Shown here one piece after another: positions 44,414 to 57,064 of a DNA stretch of 64,000 bases (position 1 is the first letter of the stretch; every line of letters begins with the position of its first letter). The stretch is taken from the NCBI GenBank assembly GCA_024336345.1, contig JANFOG010000005.1:124001-188000 (forward strand), written 5' to 3'. This stretch comes from Mariannaea sp. PMI_226 (taxonomy: Eukaryota; Ascomycota; Sordariomycetes; Hypocreales; Nectriaceae). The position numbers were made by a program, and so were the translations under genes. The notes below the pieces were generated by a model, which saw only the letters and a list, made by a program, of their open reading frames with translations, was not told where the DNA came from and made no database searches.

Positions 44414-45706
44414 ATGAAACCTCGTACTCGATATCAAGCTCCAGCCCATCTTCTCATTGTTCCTACAGAGCTACCTACTATTCCGGAGAAAGATTTTATC
44501 CTAGATCAAGACGTTGGCATGAACTCTCCACTTGGCTCGCCGACTCTGGCAGCCTCGACGGCCAAGTTTAGGAATAAGTTGCCTGCGCAGATGATGAGAT
44601 ACATACGACTCTACCTGGCCTGCGTAACTATCATACTGATTATCTTGAACACCGACGTCCTATGGAATTTTGGCTCACCATGGAATCTTTTCCGACATAA
44701 AGACGAGCCACCAAAGGTTCAAGTCTCCGCTCATGCTTTTCCTCGGAAAATTTGGCAAACCTGGAAAGCCAACCCTTTCAATTTTGAGGAGAGAGACTCG
44801 ACCAATGCCAAAACGTGGCTGGAGAAGAATCCTGAAATGCGTTACGAAGTTCTCACCGACGCCAATGAGTTCGCCTACATCGAAGAGTACTTCGGCCCCA
44901 AGGGATTCAACCGCCCGGATATCATCGACTTTTATCACACGATAAATCTTCCCATCATCAAGGCCGACCTTCTACGATACATGATTATGTATGCTGAGGG
45001 TGGCGTGTACGCAGATATCGATGTGGAGGCTCTCAAGCCAGTCAATCGTTTTATCCCCGAACGCTATAGCGAGAAGGATATTGATATGATTGTTGGTATT
45101 GAGATTGACCAACCCGCCTTCAAGAATCACCCAATCCTTGGCAAGAAGTCAATGTCGTTCTGCCAATGGACTTTCATCTCTCGACCACACCAACCTGTCA
45201 TGCTGCGCCTGATTGAGAATATTATGGCATGGCTAAAGGGGGTTGCAAAAGAACAGAAGGTGCCACTGAGTAAAGTTGAGCTGGATTTCGATCAGGTTAT
45301 TACCGGCACAGGACCTTCGGCTTTTACAATAGCACTATTAGAGGAGATGAATAAGAGGACCAAGGGATCAAAGGTCTCCTGGGACATGTTTCACAACATG
45401 GATGAGTCCAAGGTTGTTGGTAGAGTACTCGTTCTAGATGTTGAAGCCTTCTGTGCTGGGCAGGGCCACTCCGACTCCGGCAATCACAACGCTCGCGGGG
45501 CTCTGGTGAAGCATCACTACCACGCCTCAAACTGGCCCAGCCGGCATGCTAGGTTCAGCCATCCTGCGTACGGACAGGTAGAGGATTGCAATTGGGATGC
45601 CGAGTGCGTCCAAAAGTGGGATGAGAATGTGGCAGAGTTCGAGACGCTACCCGAGGAGGAGAGGAAGCAGAAGATTGAGGAGCGTAAGCTACTACTTCTA
45701 CAATGA
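44414..45706 (+). CDS. OCH1-like GT32 glycosyltransferase
   Basis: Golgi alpha-mannosyltransferase-like enzyme using a nucleotide-sugar donor. It is a single exon of 430 residues from the ATG at 44414. Topology is type II: a cytosolic tail of about 60 residues, then a membrane segment at about 62-80 (YIRLYLACVTIILIILNT), then the catalytic domain. Landmarks are FPRKIWQTWK (110-118), the substrate-region IIKADLLRYMIMYAEGGVYAD and the metal-binding DxD at Asp201-Ile-Asp203, all matching the GT32 glycosyltransferase sugar-binding region with the DXD motif. HYHASNWPS near the C-terminus is also typical of OCH1-like proteins. The long N-terminal tail is somewhat unusual. Exact linkage (initiating alpha-1,6 or other) cannot be told. 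Confidence 0.92.
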   Translation: MKPRTRYQAPAHLLIVPTELPTIPEKDFILDQDVGMNSPLGSPTLAASTAKFRNKLPAQMMRYIRLYLACVTIILIILNTDVLWNFGSPWNLFRHKDEPPKVQVSAHAFPRKIWQTWKANPFNFEERDSTNAKTWLEKNPEMRYEVLTDANEFAYIEEYFGPKGFNRPDIIDFYHTINLPIIKADLLRYMIMYAEGGVYADIDVEALKPVNRFIPERYSEKDIDMIVGIEIDQPAFKNHPILGKKSMSFCQWTFISRPHQPVMLRLIENIMAWLKGVAKEQKVPLSKVELDFDQVITGTGPSAFTIALLEEMNKRTKGSKVSWDMFHNMDESKVVGRVLVLDVEAFCAGQGHSDSGNHNARGALVKHHYHASNWPSRHARFSHPAYGQVEDCNWDAECVQKWDENVAEFETLPEEERKQKIEERKLLLLQ

Positions 45707-46012
45707 TCCTTAGACTAGGTACAAAAATAAATCAAACTAGACTATTTACACAACACCTAAGATCGTTTTCACTTGTCACTGAACTACCAGCAAAAATTAT
45801 TCCGAACACCTTTTTTTTTTCTATATAATGGTAATTCAAAGCGCGAGATTATAGGCATTTACACAAATACATGGTACTTTTGAGACTCCGGGGACCCCTA
45901 GCATAGATTTTGTCATGAGAAATTTTCACGCTCCCTCCTTGCTGCATATTCATAAACCATTTTTTTTTTTTTTTTTTTGGATATCATCGGCGCTTCCTTT
46001 ACTTGCTTACGT
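45707..46012. other. intergenic between convergent genes
   Basis: A 306-bp spacer between two 3' ends. It contains an uninterrupted run of about 19 T at 45961-45979. No gene. Confidence 0.5.
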
Positions 46013-47409
46013 TCAGCTTCGGTTTGGTTTGCTTAGTCCTAAACCAAGAACACCGAGTGAAGAACAAAGCATTGACGAGCCCAAGAAGAGAATGAGGGGC
46101 TGAAATTTCCCCAGGCCGTAGCCGGAGGTTACAGGCCCTGCCAACAACCTGGCTGCAATTGGCCCAGTCGATATATTGCCAATGCCCCTTCCGAATGCCA
46201 TTAGGCTGAAGACGGGTTGGGGATCCTCCGCGATCGATGTGCCAAACCTTGCCCAAAATACGACATAGCCGCCCGCGAACCATCCATAGATCAAGGCGAA
46301 CATGAGCACGGACTCGAGGGAATGAGCAAAGCCCCACAGCGTAAAAGAGACAATCGACGATATGACGGAAGAGACAAAGACAAGGATGAGTACGTTTTGT
46401 ACCCTATCAGAGAGCCAGCCAAAGGAGACTTGACCGAGAACTGTGGCAAAATTGTTCAGGCCCAAAATAATGGCTCCGAGAGTGCTTGAGATGCCAAGGG
46501 TCGAAGCGAACGTCGGGAGATACAGAGACGGAATATAATAGACAAAGCCCTGGAAGATGTTGGAAATGGCGTAACAGTAAAACAGCGGCTCTGACAAAAA
46601 GCTCGTGTCAATCTGGCGAATAGCCACATGAGCAGACGGCGGAAGCCGTGCCTTGATCAGCGGTAGTGCTGGGGCCACAGTGACGAATTGTGCAATTGCA
46701 AACGCCCGGAGTGTAGTAGGATATCCATACTTTGAAAGTAGAGTCTCCAGGAGAAACGGGAGCCCTACACCAATGAGGCCGCCACCGCCGTAGAGAATGC
46801 CGTAGGCGAGACCCCGACGTTGAACAAACCACTCATTAAGCATGCAGAGCAACGGGAAATAGAGAAGGAGGTATGAGGTACCATAGAGCACACCTTGTGT
46901 AGCGATCAGTCCGCCAATTGAAGTGCAGAATGATGCAGCCAGCAACGATAGAGCGCAGCCAGCCGAGCCAACCACAACCATGTGGCGCTGCCAACGCTGG
47001 AATCGCTTGACGAACGACATTGCAAAAGGGTTACCTAGAAAGTATATGCTAGTGGACAAAGTTCCGATGATGGGGATATTCTGGTTTCCTTGAAACTGGG
47101 GCTGACGAGAATAGAAGTCTTGAAAGACGCCAAAACTGAGAGGGAATCCTATTTGACAGGAGAAACTTAGCATACTCGCGCGTCTCAGGTTATAGGACTA
47201 GAGTTTTTTTTTTGCTTACCCCAAAGCGATGCCTCAATTAAGAAGCTGGCAAATAGGAACTTCCATGCCTCTGAGCCTCCGTCAACTGGCGGCAATGTCT
47301 GGATGTGGGCGTTGTCATCGTCGGAGGGGCACTCAGGCTGTGCCATAACAGGAGCGCCATTACGTGGAGGCTGTAATTCATGTGCAAAGGGCTGCAATGA
47401 CTCGTCCAT
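46013..47409 (-). CDS. MFS transporter, monocarboxylate (MCT-type) family
   Basis: Exons 47409-47220 and 47148-46013 give 441 residues. The ATG at 47409 sits in an ACCATGG context. The cytosolic N-terminus (about 45 residues) is rich in Pro/Asp. Then come WKFLFASFLIEASLWGFPLSFGVFQDFY, NEWFVQRRGLAYG and GRGIGNISTGP, matching the same landmarks as the transporter at 17680-19246. Twelve membrane segments are expected. The single intron interrupts the Gly of SLWG in phase 1, at the same place as intron 1 of the other copy. The two proteins are clearly related but far from identical. Substrate unknown. Confidence 0.9.
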
Positions 47410-49594
47410 GGTTTTCAAGAGGCCAAAAAGCCTGATCTTAGAGTCAAGTTTGCTTTTGTAACCTCGATGACAACAGTTTGCGGTGACAAGCTATTTCTGT
47501 TTCTTCTTCCTGTGCTCTATTATATCTCGCTGTCATCGCCGGGATCGGAGGATGGTCTATTGAACCACCACAAATGTGACATATCTATGTGCATGGTCAT
47601 GAGATGTGAATAGATTTTCTTAGCCCACTGCACTACTGCAACGGGTGGAATGGGTGTGATGGTTACCTTATCAATACCCAACCGACTAGATGGTGGCACT
47701 GGGCCGGCTACTAACACGGCTAGGAATGGCCAGACTCGGCAGCGAAAAATTGTAGTCACATTAAGGTAGTTTCGGAGAGTGTAATATTGAAGCGATGTTA
47801 CTATAATCTCTAGGGATTTTCGCCGCTGGTGTGTGATTTATGTGTTTGAGAGAATCTCTGATCTGCTCTCCGGCAACATTTTGTATGTTGATTCTCACAC
47901 ACACTCATTGCCATGGCCCTCATTGAACGATATCTACGCAGTTTCTAAAACTTTATCTTCAATTCCTTCCATGATGTTTTGTGCGCGATGGGCAAGAATT
48001 TTCAGCAGACCTAGCCATTACGTGCGGGCGAGCGGGCGAGCGGGAAGTAAGCAACGATGTAGTTGTACAGAGAGGGCGCAAATAACGACTAAACAAATTA
48101 GTGAGGGGAATCGGTTACAAAACCTTGATACCATTACATGCGTATATCTATTTCTGAATGTATTGTAACCATGACACATCAATGAGGGTGGTATTGGCTA
48201 TGACCTCTTCTATGTGGCTGCTGCTGACCTCATTGGTCATTGAAAAGACAACGAAAAAAATCATGCCTGTGATTGAATACGACGGTTTTACGTAACCTAG
48301 TTTTGCCAAACTAGGTCAAAATTTCCCCAACCTCTATACAGAAGAGGGCGCGGACCGGACCGGACATCCGAGAACGGGGGCGTCCGGACTCTCCTCCGAG
48401 CCACTTCATATGTGATAGAACGGACAAATGGACAAAATACCCCTCATCGGTTTTTGCTAGTAATACAGATGTCAATTCTATCAAGAGCACCGTGGATGCT
48501 AGCTTTACAGTGAATTTTGGCCGGTTGATAACAACGCAGCGGGCAAAGGCGAGTGATTTGGATGAGGGAGTTGGCGAGTGTCTGTCAAAAGTTTTACCCT
48601 GATTAGGCATAAACGAGTACCTATGCGTTACTATTCAAAGTTTACACGGTTTCTGGTCTCAGGATGGGATATATTCTCGAGTTTCGTGGTCCTGGTTGAT
48701 ACCGGTAGATGGCTAATGTCATAACCTGCACTTTGTTATCATGTTGAATGCTTGGGTCCAAGAAGGAGTTATGGCGGGTTATTGTGATTGAAAAACCAGT
48801 AGTGAAGAGATAGGATAAACCTTACATATTGGCGAAAAAGAAAAAAAATGAAGAACCAGATGATGATAAATCTGGTCAAACCATTCGCCTTTATGTCAAC
48901 TCTTTTACGGCATTTAATTTCTCAATTCTGGAAATATAAACTCAACAGAAATTTGAGCGATGAGTTCGTTTCCTCGGAATCAAACTAAGTCCACCTCAGG
49001 TGGCTCGGCAGTATATTAGGCACAGAGTTGATAGGATCCCCAGCCTCAAGACTCGGAGTATCCAAATCCAATAGTGCTGGGAACTCCCACAAGATGAACT
49101 ATATGATATTTTTATAAAAACATAGAATAGAATCATTTGAATTCTAGATTTGAACTTGGTAAGTTTCCTTGATCAATATCCTGACTCTATTTTGTCATAC
49201 CAGAGTTCTTGTCGCTATTCTTTCGACCTGCGTCAACCAAATCCATTATCAATAACTGTTTTTGGCCTTATTTTGATAGATTTACATTTGTTCACTCATA
49301 CATGTCATCTCTCATTGGTACTTATATATGAGGCTGCGTTCGGACAAATTTTGCTGGGATATGCTTATTCCTTGTCACACATGACCACGGCTGAGTAATC
49401 CAGCTTCGTGTTTCTTGTCTGTAGTTGGAATCTCCGCATCGTTATCCTGATTGACCCACCACCCAACATGCCCCCATGACAAATTCATCAGCGTGCAAAC
49501 ATCAGCACCTCACAAACGTATGCTTATGTTTTTTTTTTCGGTTGATTTTTCTTCCGCCAAATAAGCATTGAACAGCATATTCAATCAGGCTACA
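47410..49594. other. intergenic, 2.2 kb, divergent promoters
   Basis: No gene supported. It lies between divergent MFS genes and contains both promoters. A small tandem of GCGAGCGG units occurs near 48028-48042. Confidence 0.5.
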
Positions 49595-51465
49595 ATGTCT
49601 CAAACAGCCATTATTGAGCTCCAAGAGGTTCCATTGAACAACAGTCCATCTGTTTCAAGGCCGGCCGATGCATTGCACAACTCTTCTCAGGCTTCAGCGC
49701 CTGCCCGTGTCTTTGAAGCTGTCCCTCTGTCGAATGTCAGGCCCGGGCAGCAAGTCATCGTCACTATTTTGCTTGTGTGTGCAAATATGATCCAGGTTCG
49801 ACTGCTTCCTCCTCCCCCTATATCTATAGATAATGCTGACTGACAATTGTAAAGTTCACATCCAACTTTGTCACAATTTCGGGTGGCCTGGCCCTCAGTA
49901 AAGACCTAGGTCATGGGTCCGGGCCAGGACAGGCGAACTGGATGGCCGCTGCATATCCGTATAAAGTGCCTCACAGAGCAATTAAACTTCTCACTCGCTG
50001 ACTCCCTCGTCTAGGTTGACTCAAGGCGCATTCGTCCTGATAACTGGCCGTCTCGGTGCCATCTACGGACACAAGAACCTCACCCTAATTGGATGCTCCA
50101 TCTTCTCCATCTTCTCTCTGGTAAACGCCTTCTGCACAAATTACAATGCCTTCATTGTGGCACGAGCCCTTACTGGTGTTGGCGGAGGCTTGTTCATGCC
50201 TAATGCTGTGTCGACTATCACCATCACGGTCCCGCCTGGCAAGGCCCGGAACCTTCTGCTGGGCTTCTTTGCAGGATCACCACCTATAGGAGGTATGACT
50301 GGAGCGTTGCTGATTGGTGTTTTTACACAATACGCTGACTGGAAGTGGCTCTTTTTGGGAATGTGAGTACAATGGGCCTACAACAACAAGTTTCCCTTTT
50401 TTTTTTTTCTTTTCTAGGTTCTGATTGAAAAAAAAAAGGGCTCTGTCACAGGCGATCATCTTGGTCGCCCTCATCTTTCTGACGCCCAAGGAAACGCCGG
50501 TAGATAGGGGCGGGCGCATCGACTTTGTGGGCGCTTTCCTCGGCGTTAGCAGCTTGCTGCTGTTCAATGTTGTGTCCAAGTAAGTCGTCGTACCGGCAAA
50601 ATTGGCCGTCACCCAAACTAGTGGCTAATCAAAGGATAAAACCAATAGTCAAGCGCCGTCCCAGGGTTGGGCAAATCTCTACGTGATACTATGTCTAATC
50701 GTTTCCGTTGCGCTCTTCCTTTGCTTCCTCATATGGGAGCAGGTTTGGGCCAAAGATCCCATCATGCCTCTATCGGTTTTTCGAGCACCGACATTCTCAG
50801 CCCTAATCTTTGTCGTCCTCCTTAGCTACATGGCCATTGGGATCTCCTTATGGTACGCAGTCTCTTGGCAACAGCTGCTGCGTGACCTGTCTGTACTGGA
50901 GACGGGGATCAACTTCATTCCCTTCGGACTCGGCTCAGTCGTCGCAGTGTTCGCCGCTGCTTGGTTGATACGACGAGTCGCAGCGCAGTGGATCATGGCG
51001 GCCGGAGTGGCTGTGGTTCTGGCATCCAATCTTTTGCTTGCAACAATGCCAGTTCAGCAAACCTACTGGGCACAGTTATTCCCGGCCATGGTGCTAGGCG
51101 GTTTTTGCCCAGACTTTGTGTATGTGGCAGCTCAGATCATAGCAAGCAACAGTGTGAGCCGTCGACAACAAGGCGTGGCAAGCAGCCTGATTGGGACGCT
51201 GAACTTATACGGGAACAGTTTGGGCCTTGGCTTTGCGGGCACCTTGGAGTCGAAGCTAGTGGAATCGCACAAGAATCAGGTGCTGGGTTTCAGGGCTGCT
51301 CTATACTTTGGGGCAGCACTGGCATTTGTTGGGCTGATTCTGGACTTCATGTTTGTCAGGATGCCTAAGGATCAGCGAGAGGGCTGGGATGAGGAGGAGG
51401 TTGAGAGATTTGAGGTTGAACCGGAGGCAATTGCCAGTGCAGTACAGACAAGAGGTACAGTTTGA
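49595..51465 (+). CDS. MFS drug:H+ antiporter, DHA2 (14-helix) family, with an irregular exon junction
   Basis: Exons 49595-49795, 49855-49958, 50015-50362, about 50451-50579 and 50649-51465 would give about 532 residues. DHA2 landmarks are visible: LTQGAFVLITGRLGAIYGHKN (motif A region), ARALTGVGGGLFMPNAV (motif C-like G-rich helix), GFFAGSPPIGGMTGALLIG and LPMVLGG-like late helices. Exons 1-3 and 4-5 join in frame by good GT..AG splices. Between exon 3 (ending in phase 2 before GTGAGT at 50363) and exon 4 the only good acceptor (CACAG at 50447-50451) leaves the frame short by one base. Using the preceding base would need a non-AG acceptor; an upstream acceptor (TTTCTAG, 50411-50417) keeps frame but meets a TGA at once. 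So there may be a one-base deletion, a sequence error or an unusual splice. Typical function is export of toxins or metabolites. Confidence 0.78.
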
Positions 51466-52607
51466 AGGTCGCGCACGAAGCAGCTTGCTCAGTAAGTTGT
51501 ACTGTGCCTTGTGCACAAAGTCGAAATACCTAGGTAAGCGTTGCCTGAGTAAAGGCATGTGCCTTAGGGAAGCCGGCCGGTGAGCAATCACGTCAAGTCA
51601 GCGCTGGTGATTATGGAATTCCTATGCTGCAGGTGTTGAACTCATCCCACTGTACGGAATACTGGGTACGTAATCGCACGGCCAAAGTGGCTGGATAGAG
51701 AACCCGATACAAGATCAAAAACAAAAACAAATAAATTGACAGGTCGCATAATCTGCACAAAAGGTTCTGTTGTGGGAATGAACAAGGTAAACAGCTAACG
51801 TACAGTAGTGTCGTCAACCCCTCCAGGTTCCACTCGTTCGGTTCGGGTCGTCTGATGGTTGGATGTGCGATTTCGCAAACCCTCATTTGACCGTTGAGTG
51901 AGGTGGATGCCGGCGTGGCGGGCTCCCTGGGTGTGTGTGCTAGTTCAGTTGATGCACCCTGGGTTAGTTGCGTGCCTAGGTAATTACACAGCACCAGGGA
52001 TTTACTACTATGTATGTACAGAACTTGGGTACGGTAGTTGAGGGATCGGGTACTGTACTCGGCTGATACCACTACCAACCATCGCATGAGGTACCGAATC
52101 TGCACGTACAAATACACGTATTGTACGAACTGCACACGGTCGTCGAACAATCCATTTCCCCCTCCTTCCCGGCCGTGTGGTAATGTGGAACGAACATCAC
52201 CTCTTCATCCCATCTGCTGCCGCAAAAATGGGCTGACCCGAGTTCTCTCACCTGTAGCCGCGCTTCCCTGATTCGCCAACGGCTGCTCGAACTAGGGACA
52301 GTTGGGCGCGCTTGTATCAACGGGGCCATGGGGGCCGTCTCCCCGACCAGGACTGTCCCCCATTCAGCTATCATGACCACCCCGCTTCCAGGTTGGCATT
52401 TGTAGCGCCATTCGCTGGCCATCTCTTTGTTCTCTCTTCTCTCAATCTCTAAATAGTGCTGGCACCTGTCTTCACTCCGACCCTCTCTCTCTCGCGCGCG
52501 CGCCCTCCTCCCTTCCTGCGCGATTTTTACAAAGACGCCCTGCGTATTCTCGATCACCACCGCCCTTCATTTTCCACGAGGCCCCAGGGAAGAGACGAGC
52601 GACCAAC
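51466..52607. other. intergenic, upstream of the LaeA-like gene
   Basis: No gene seen. The last 170 bp are pyrimidine-rich with a CGCGCG stretch at about 52494-52502, suiting a 5' leader. Confidence 0.5.
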
Positions 52608-54312
52608 ATGGCGGAAGAGCGCGCTGAGACGGCGCCTGCAACTGCCGCAACAACTGCTCCTGAAACGACAACTGCTCCCCCGGCCGCAACCACGTCGCCT
52701 GGCGAGGGCGAGCTCCAGCCGCCCCAGCACTGGACTGAGCAGCCTCTGAACGACGTGAGTATCAACTGTGCGACAAGTCGGCTTCGCGCCACAGCTGCTT
52801 TCCTTTCCCAGGATTGTAGCTTCACGTCAACTCTTCATTCGCCAATGTTGACTGGCTGTGTTGGAAACTTCGGCGGGTCCCGCGACATGTTTGCTGACAG
52901 CGAGCTCGAACTAGGACGACGATGACGACGGCGACAACGACTCAGCACTAGGCGATGATGCAGCCAGCTCTACAGCTTCCATCTCGTCTAGCATCCTAGA
53001 GTACCGCACCATCAACGGACGTACCTACCATAGCGACCGTGGAAGCAACCAGTACTGGTATGTGGACGCATAAATCCTGAGCATGATTTCGGAAGGCCAG
53101 ACACTGAGGAATTAAACCACAAAAGGGGAGCCAACGACGATCTACAGAATGAGACGCTGGACATTCAGTGAGACTCCCACCAGCCGTCAAGACAGTCTTC
53201 TCGACCGCCATGCTAACTTTGGTGTCAGACACCACGTTTTCACCCTATCTCAAAACGACAAGCTGTATCTGGCACCTTTACCAGAGAATATGAAGGTGAG
53301 TGGGAATTGGTCCTCCCTATGCCACATGGCAAACTCAGCACGACTAACAACCCCCATTTAGAGAGTCGCCGATATTGGAACTGGAACTGGTATCTGGGCT
53401 ATGTATGCCTCTCACTCAATCCGTACTGCCATAAACAAGGACGTAGGCTAAATGAAGAATTGTGTAAAGCGACTTTGGCGACATGCACCCCGACACCGAG
53501 GTCATCGGCACTGATCTTTCTCCCATTCAACCAAGCTGGGTCCCACCCAACGTTCAATTGTAAGAACTGCCCCAGACACATCTCATTTGGCAGCGGCTAA
53601 CCTCGCACCTCCTACCCTCTAAATAGCCAAATCGACGACTTCACTCAGGAGTGGACATTTGCGGAGGGATCGCTTGATTACGTGCACATGCGCTGGCTCA
53701 TCGGTTGTGTGACGGACTGGAACGCCCTGTTCCAGCAGGCCTACAAGGCACTCAAGCCCGGCGGTTGGATCGAATCATTTGAGTGCAATGGCTTCTTCGA
53801 GTCGGACGATGGCACTGTCACTGACAAGACAGCCACAGCCCAGTGGGGTATCTTCTTCCGTGAGGGTTCCAGGAAGCTGGGCTCTACGGCCTCCTTCAGC
53901 GTGGTCCGCGACAAGCTGCAAAGAAAGGCCCTCGAAGAGGTGGGCTTTGAAAAGATTGAGGAAGAGCCTATCAAGGTGAGATCCCCCCCTTTTTTTTTCG
54001 TCCTTTGCCTATTTTCCTCCAATGCTGTCCGGGGAGACGAAAGGAAGATAGCACCAAGCTGACAAAATAATCTACCAGATCCCCATTTCTGGCTGGGCTA
54101 AGGACCCTAGAAAACGCCAGGTTGGTCAATTCTCGAGAGCCGCCATTGAGAACGACATTGAGGGAGCAGTCGGCTTCATGGCTACCCAGCTTGGCTGGAC
54201 CAAGGAGGAAATCACCGTTTATTCAGCCCACCTTCGCAAAGAACTCCGTGCCGGCAAGGTACACGCCTACTACCGCGCCAACGTGGTCTGGGCCCAGAAG
54301 CCTCTTAACTAG
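52608..54312 (+). CDS. LaeA-like S-adenosylmethionine-dependent methyltransferase
   Basis: Class I methyltransferase of the fungal LaeA/TAM group. Eight exons: 52608-52754, 52915-53057, 53126-53167, 53229-53295, 53362-53402, 53470-53559, 53627-53975 and 54079-54312, giving 370 residues with all junctions in frame. The N-terminus is Ala/Thr/Pro-rich, followed by an acidic [15 protein letters not shown] segment (about 50-65). [16 protein letters not shown], the SAM-binding loop [13 protein letters not shown] (about 135-147) and the acidic [16 protein letters not shown] follow. [22 protein letters not shown] and ALKPGGWIE complete the core. LaeA itself is a global regulator of secondary metabolism, but fungi have many LaeA-like paralogues of unknown substrate, and this sequence resembles those paralogues. 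Seven introns for 370 residues is high for the window. Confidence 0.92.
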
Positions 54313-57064
54313 CCCTTGGGCGCGTGACGAGCCCTTTACTTTGCGTTCTCCCTTGCAGCTGCAAGATTTGCTATTCTTTAAGCCGCTTGTTGTCTCTTAC
54401 AAGCATGCGGTTCTGACACACATACCGGCGCCATGCCTCTAGCCCCATTTGCGCTTTTATAAATTGCATTATGCCAAACTATCATTGTTATTATCTGCAT
54501 GTAGCGTTGATTACTTATCATGATATGCATAGCCTATTTAGGCTCTGAATGAACGGCGATCCTGCGCCGACTGGCCTTGTTGTTCAAGACTTGGATCTGA
54601 GTGCAATAAGAGAAGCTATTGTTACTTCTGGATAATTATTGATTCGTTTCTCCCCTTGAGCCAGTGATGAAGACAGTTCAGAAATCTTGACAACGATGAC
54701 GAAGATTTGGGAATTTTCAATGATGAAACGAATGTTACCCTTCCATGCTCAGACGTGCGATGAAGAGGTACTCGGCGCACACACTTCATGCAATATCGAC
54801 AGCTCTCCCTCTCTTAGCCCACTCTATCTTTGATCATCATTTACCATACGCTACTCAGTCATCATGGCGCCATTCATGATCTGCTAAGGCGACTCTATAA
54901 TGATCTTGGTGACCCAAATGAGGTTGATGGCATCGCCAATGAGCGACATGATGCTGTTGGGCTCACATGCCTATCATGAAAACGCTCTATGGCAACGTTT
55001 GACACAACCCTACTGCGCGATCCAAACATTTCGCTCTTCATTATGTGTTGCTGTCGTTTTCCACCAGGCGACTGTCCTGGGCGACTTGTCTCTCTTCGAC
55101 GAAACCAAATCCACGGCTCTGGAACTTGAAGGACCAGAAAACAGTATTTACGCTCCTTAATACCTGTATCACAGAAGCCAAGTGATGGAGCTGCTGGCGA
55201 GGAGGGTTTTTTTTTTTATGTTCCGGAGTATCTCGCGTCTGGATGAGCGGCCTTCAAAAGAACCTCCCTCCCTTTCCATGTTCACGGAGAGCATGATCGG
55301 TATTCAGTCTTCGTTCAGGAAAAGCCCACTTGGATGAGTCACAATATTGAGTAAGCAGCATAAAAGTTTTGGGCAATTGGATGGGCACAAGCTGAATTGG
55401 CACAGGAAGCTATCTGTATTAGACGGTAATATTGATAGAGAGCCCTTATACTTCCTCCAGAGTCAGCATTGAGCTGCTTCTGCTACTCCTGCTGCTGGTT
55501 ATTCCATACATATTGAAATGTGAACCCTTTGTAAAATAGTTTTGAGAAAACGGTTCGGAAATTCTGTTCAATAGCCAAGGAGGAGCACTCGCCAAATCGA
55601 CATGATGCTGACAAGAAGTCGGCTCTGTACTATTCCGTTCTATGTTCTTTCTCCTACCAGTGAGTGGCCTTTCTCCCTTATCTCTATTTTCCCATTTATG
55701 CCTGATCTTGGGTTCTTTCTTATTTCTTGGTGTTTTTCTTTTCAAAGCTTGTAGCCGTCTTTCTTCTTCTATTTTTTTCCCTGTTGGGACTGTGAGATCC
55801 ACGCTTATTAGCAATGATTAAGTCACGGAGCTATGGTAGGAGGGACTAGCCTTATATGAACCTGAATTCTTGTGTAATCCCCTCCCTCTCCTGGCTCTTG
55901 GCCAAAAAAAAAATTTGCTTGTAGACCTGACCATTCAGACACTAAGGCTAGATCGCACGTTACGAAGAAATGACTGATTGAGATGACAGATATGTCAATG
56001 TGCCATCTATGGTGGGTTAGTTTCTTGCATCTATGGATCGCTCTCACTGTCTCTGACAGCACAGAGGATGCTGAAGAAGTTGATAGAATCACTCTATTGC
56101 TGTGAAAGTGGGAGATAGATTACGAACCGTTGATAAAGTACTGGAAGCTGCTCGGTATCTTGCCTATATCTTCAGTCCCAGCCAGGTTCAACTATTCCGT
56201 TCTGTATAGAGTGGTTCTCGTCAATATCTTCCAAGATGGTACACCAACCCCCAATTACTCATATAAGACTTAATAAAGGCGTGCATAGATTCATGAACTT
56301 GTTGCATTCCATCAAGACTTCGATGAGGGGTGAGAAGTGTGAACGGCCTCACATGTCATATGAATATTTCAACCGCAGGAGACATACACTTCGGCTATTA
56401 TTTCTTAGCCGCAGTCTGGGTTTTATTTTTGGAAACTGGCTGAGTTTCTGCTGCTTTTCTCCTCTCGGTAACGCAAGAAAAAGCAATGATATTACGCAGA
56501 TACCTTACAGGTTGCTGATGGATCTTTGTTGAATCGAGAGACGGCCACCAAAGATCCGCACAAGGCATCCCCGGTCAAGCAAGTCTACGTGGCCACTAAG
56601 CTATTGCTTTCGGTAAGGATTGGCCAACAACAGCGGCAATTGCAAGCGAAACTAAAAATTTGCCAATTGACAATTGGTTAGGAGTAGCTCCATCCCAAGG
56701 TGTGTCTTCCCCGCACCTGCATACCGGCTGCGGGGGATCAAAGCCGATCAAGGGCCGGCCTGTTGGCATTGGTTTTGTCATGTGGGATGATGGGGATTGG
56801 GGGAATACGAATAGTTTAGTTATCTGAAGGCACTGTACTGTGGTGAAATAGTATCACAAATTGCCTTCCCCGCTCCTGTGCTCTGCTGTGCTCTCTTGGG
56901 TCTACCGAGTCCGTTTCTCATATATGCATGCAGTTTACTTCTCAACAAACCTAAGACGTGTCATCTATCTCGTTTGAATTGTCTCCGGCCAGCTTGCATC
57001 TCTTCGCCGTGCCTATCTATCAACTATCTTTGTGATTCTTTCCTTCTCTCAGTCGAATTTCAAG
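54313..57064. other. intergenic, 2.75 kb
   Basis: No gene supported on either strand. Open frames at 54900-55160 and 55446-55814 have no recognisable composition. The right end is the promoter and C/T-rich leader of the monooxygenase. Confidence 0.5.
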
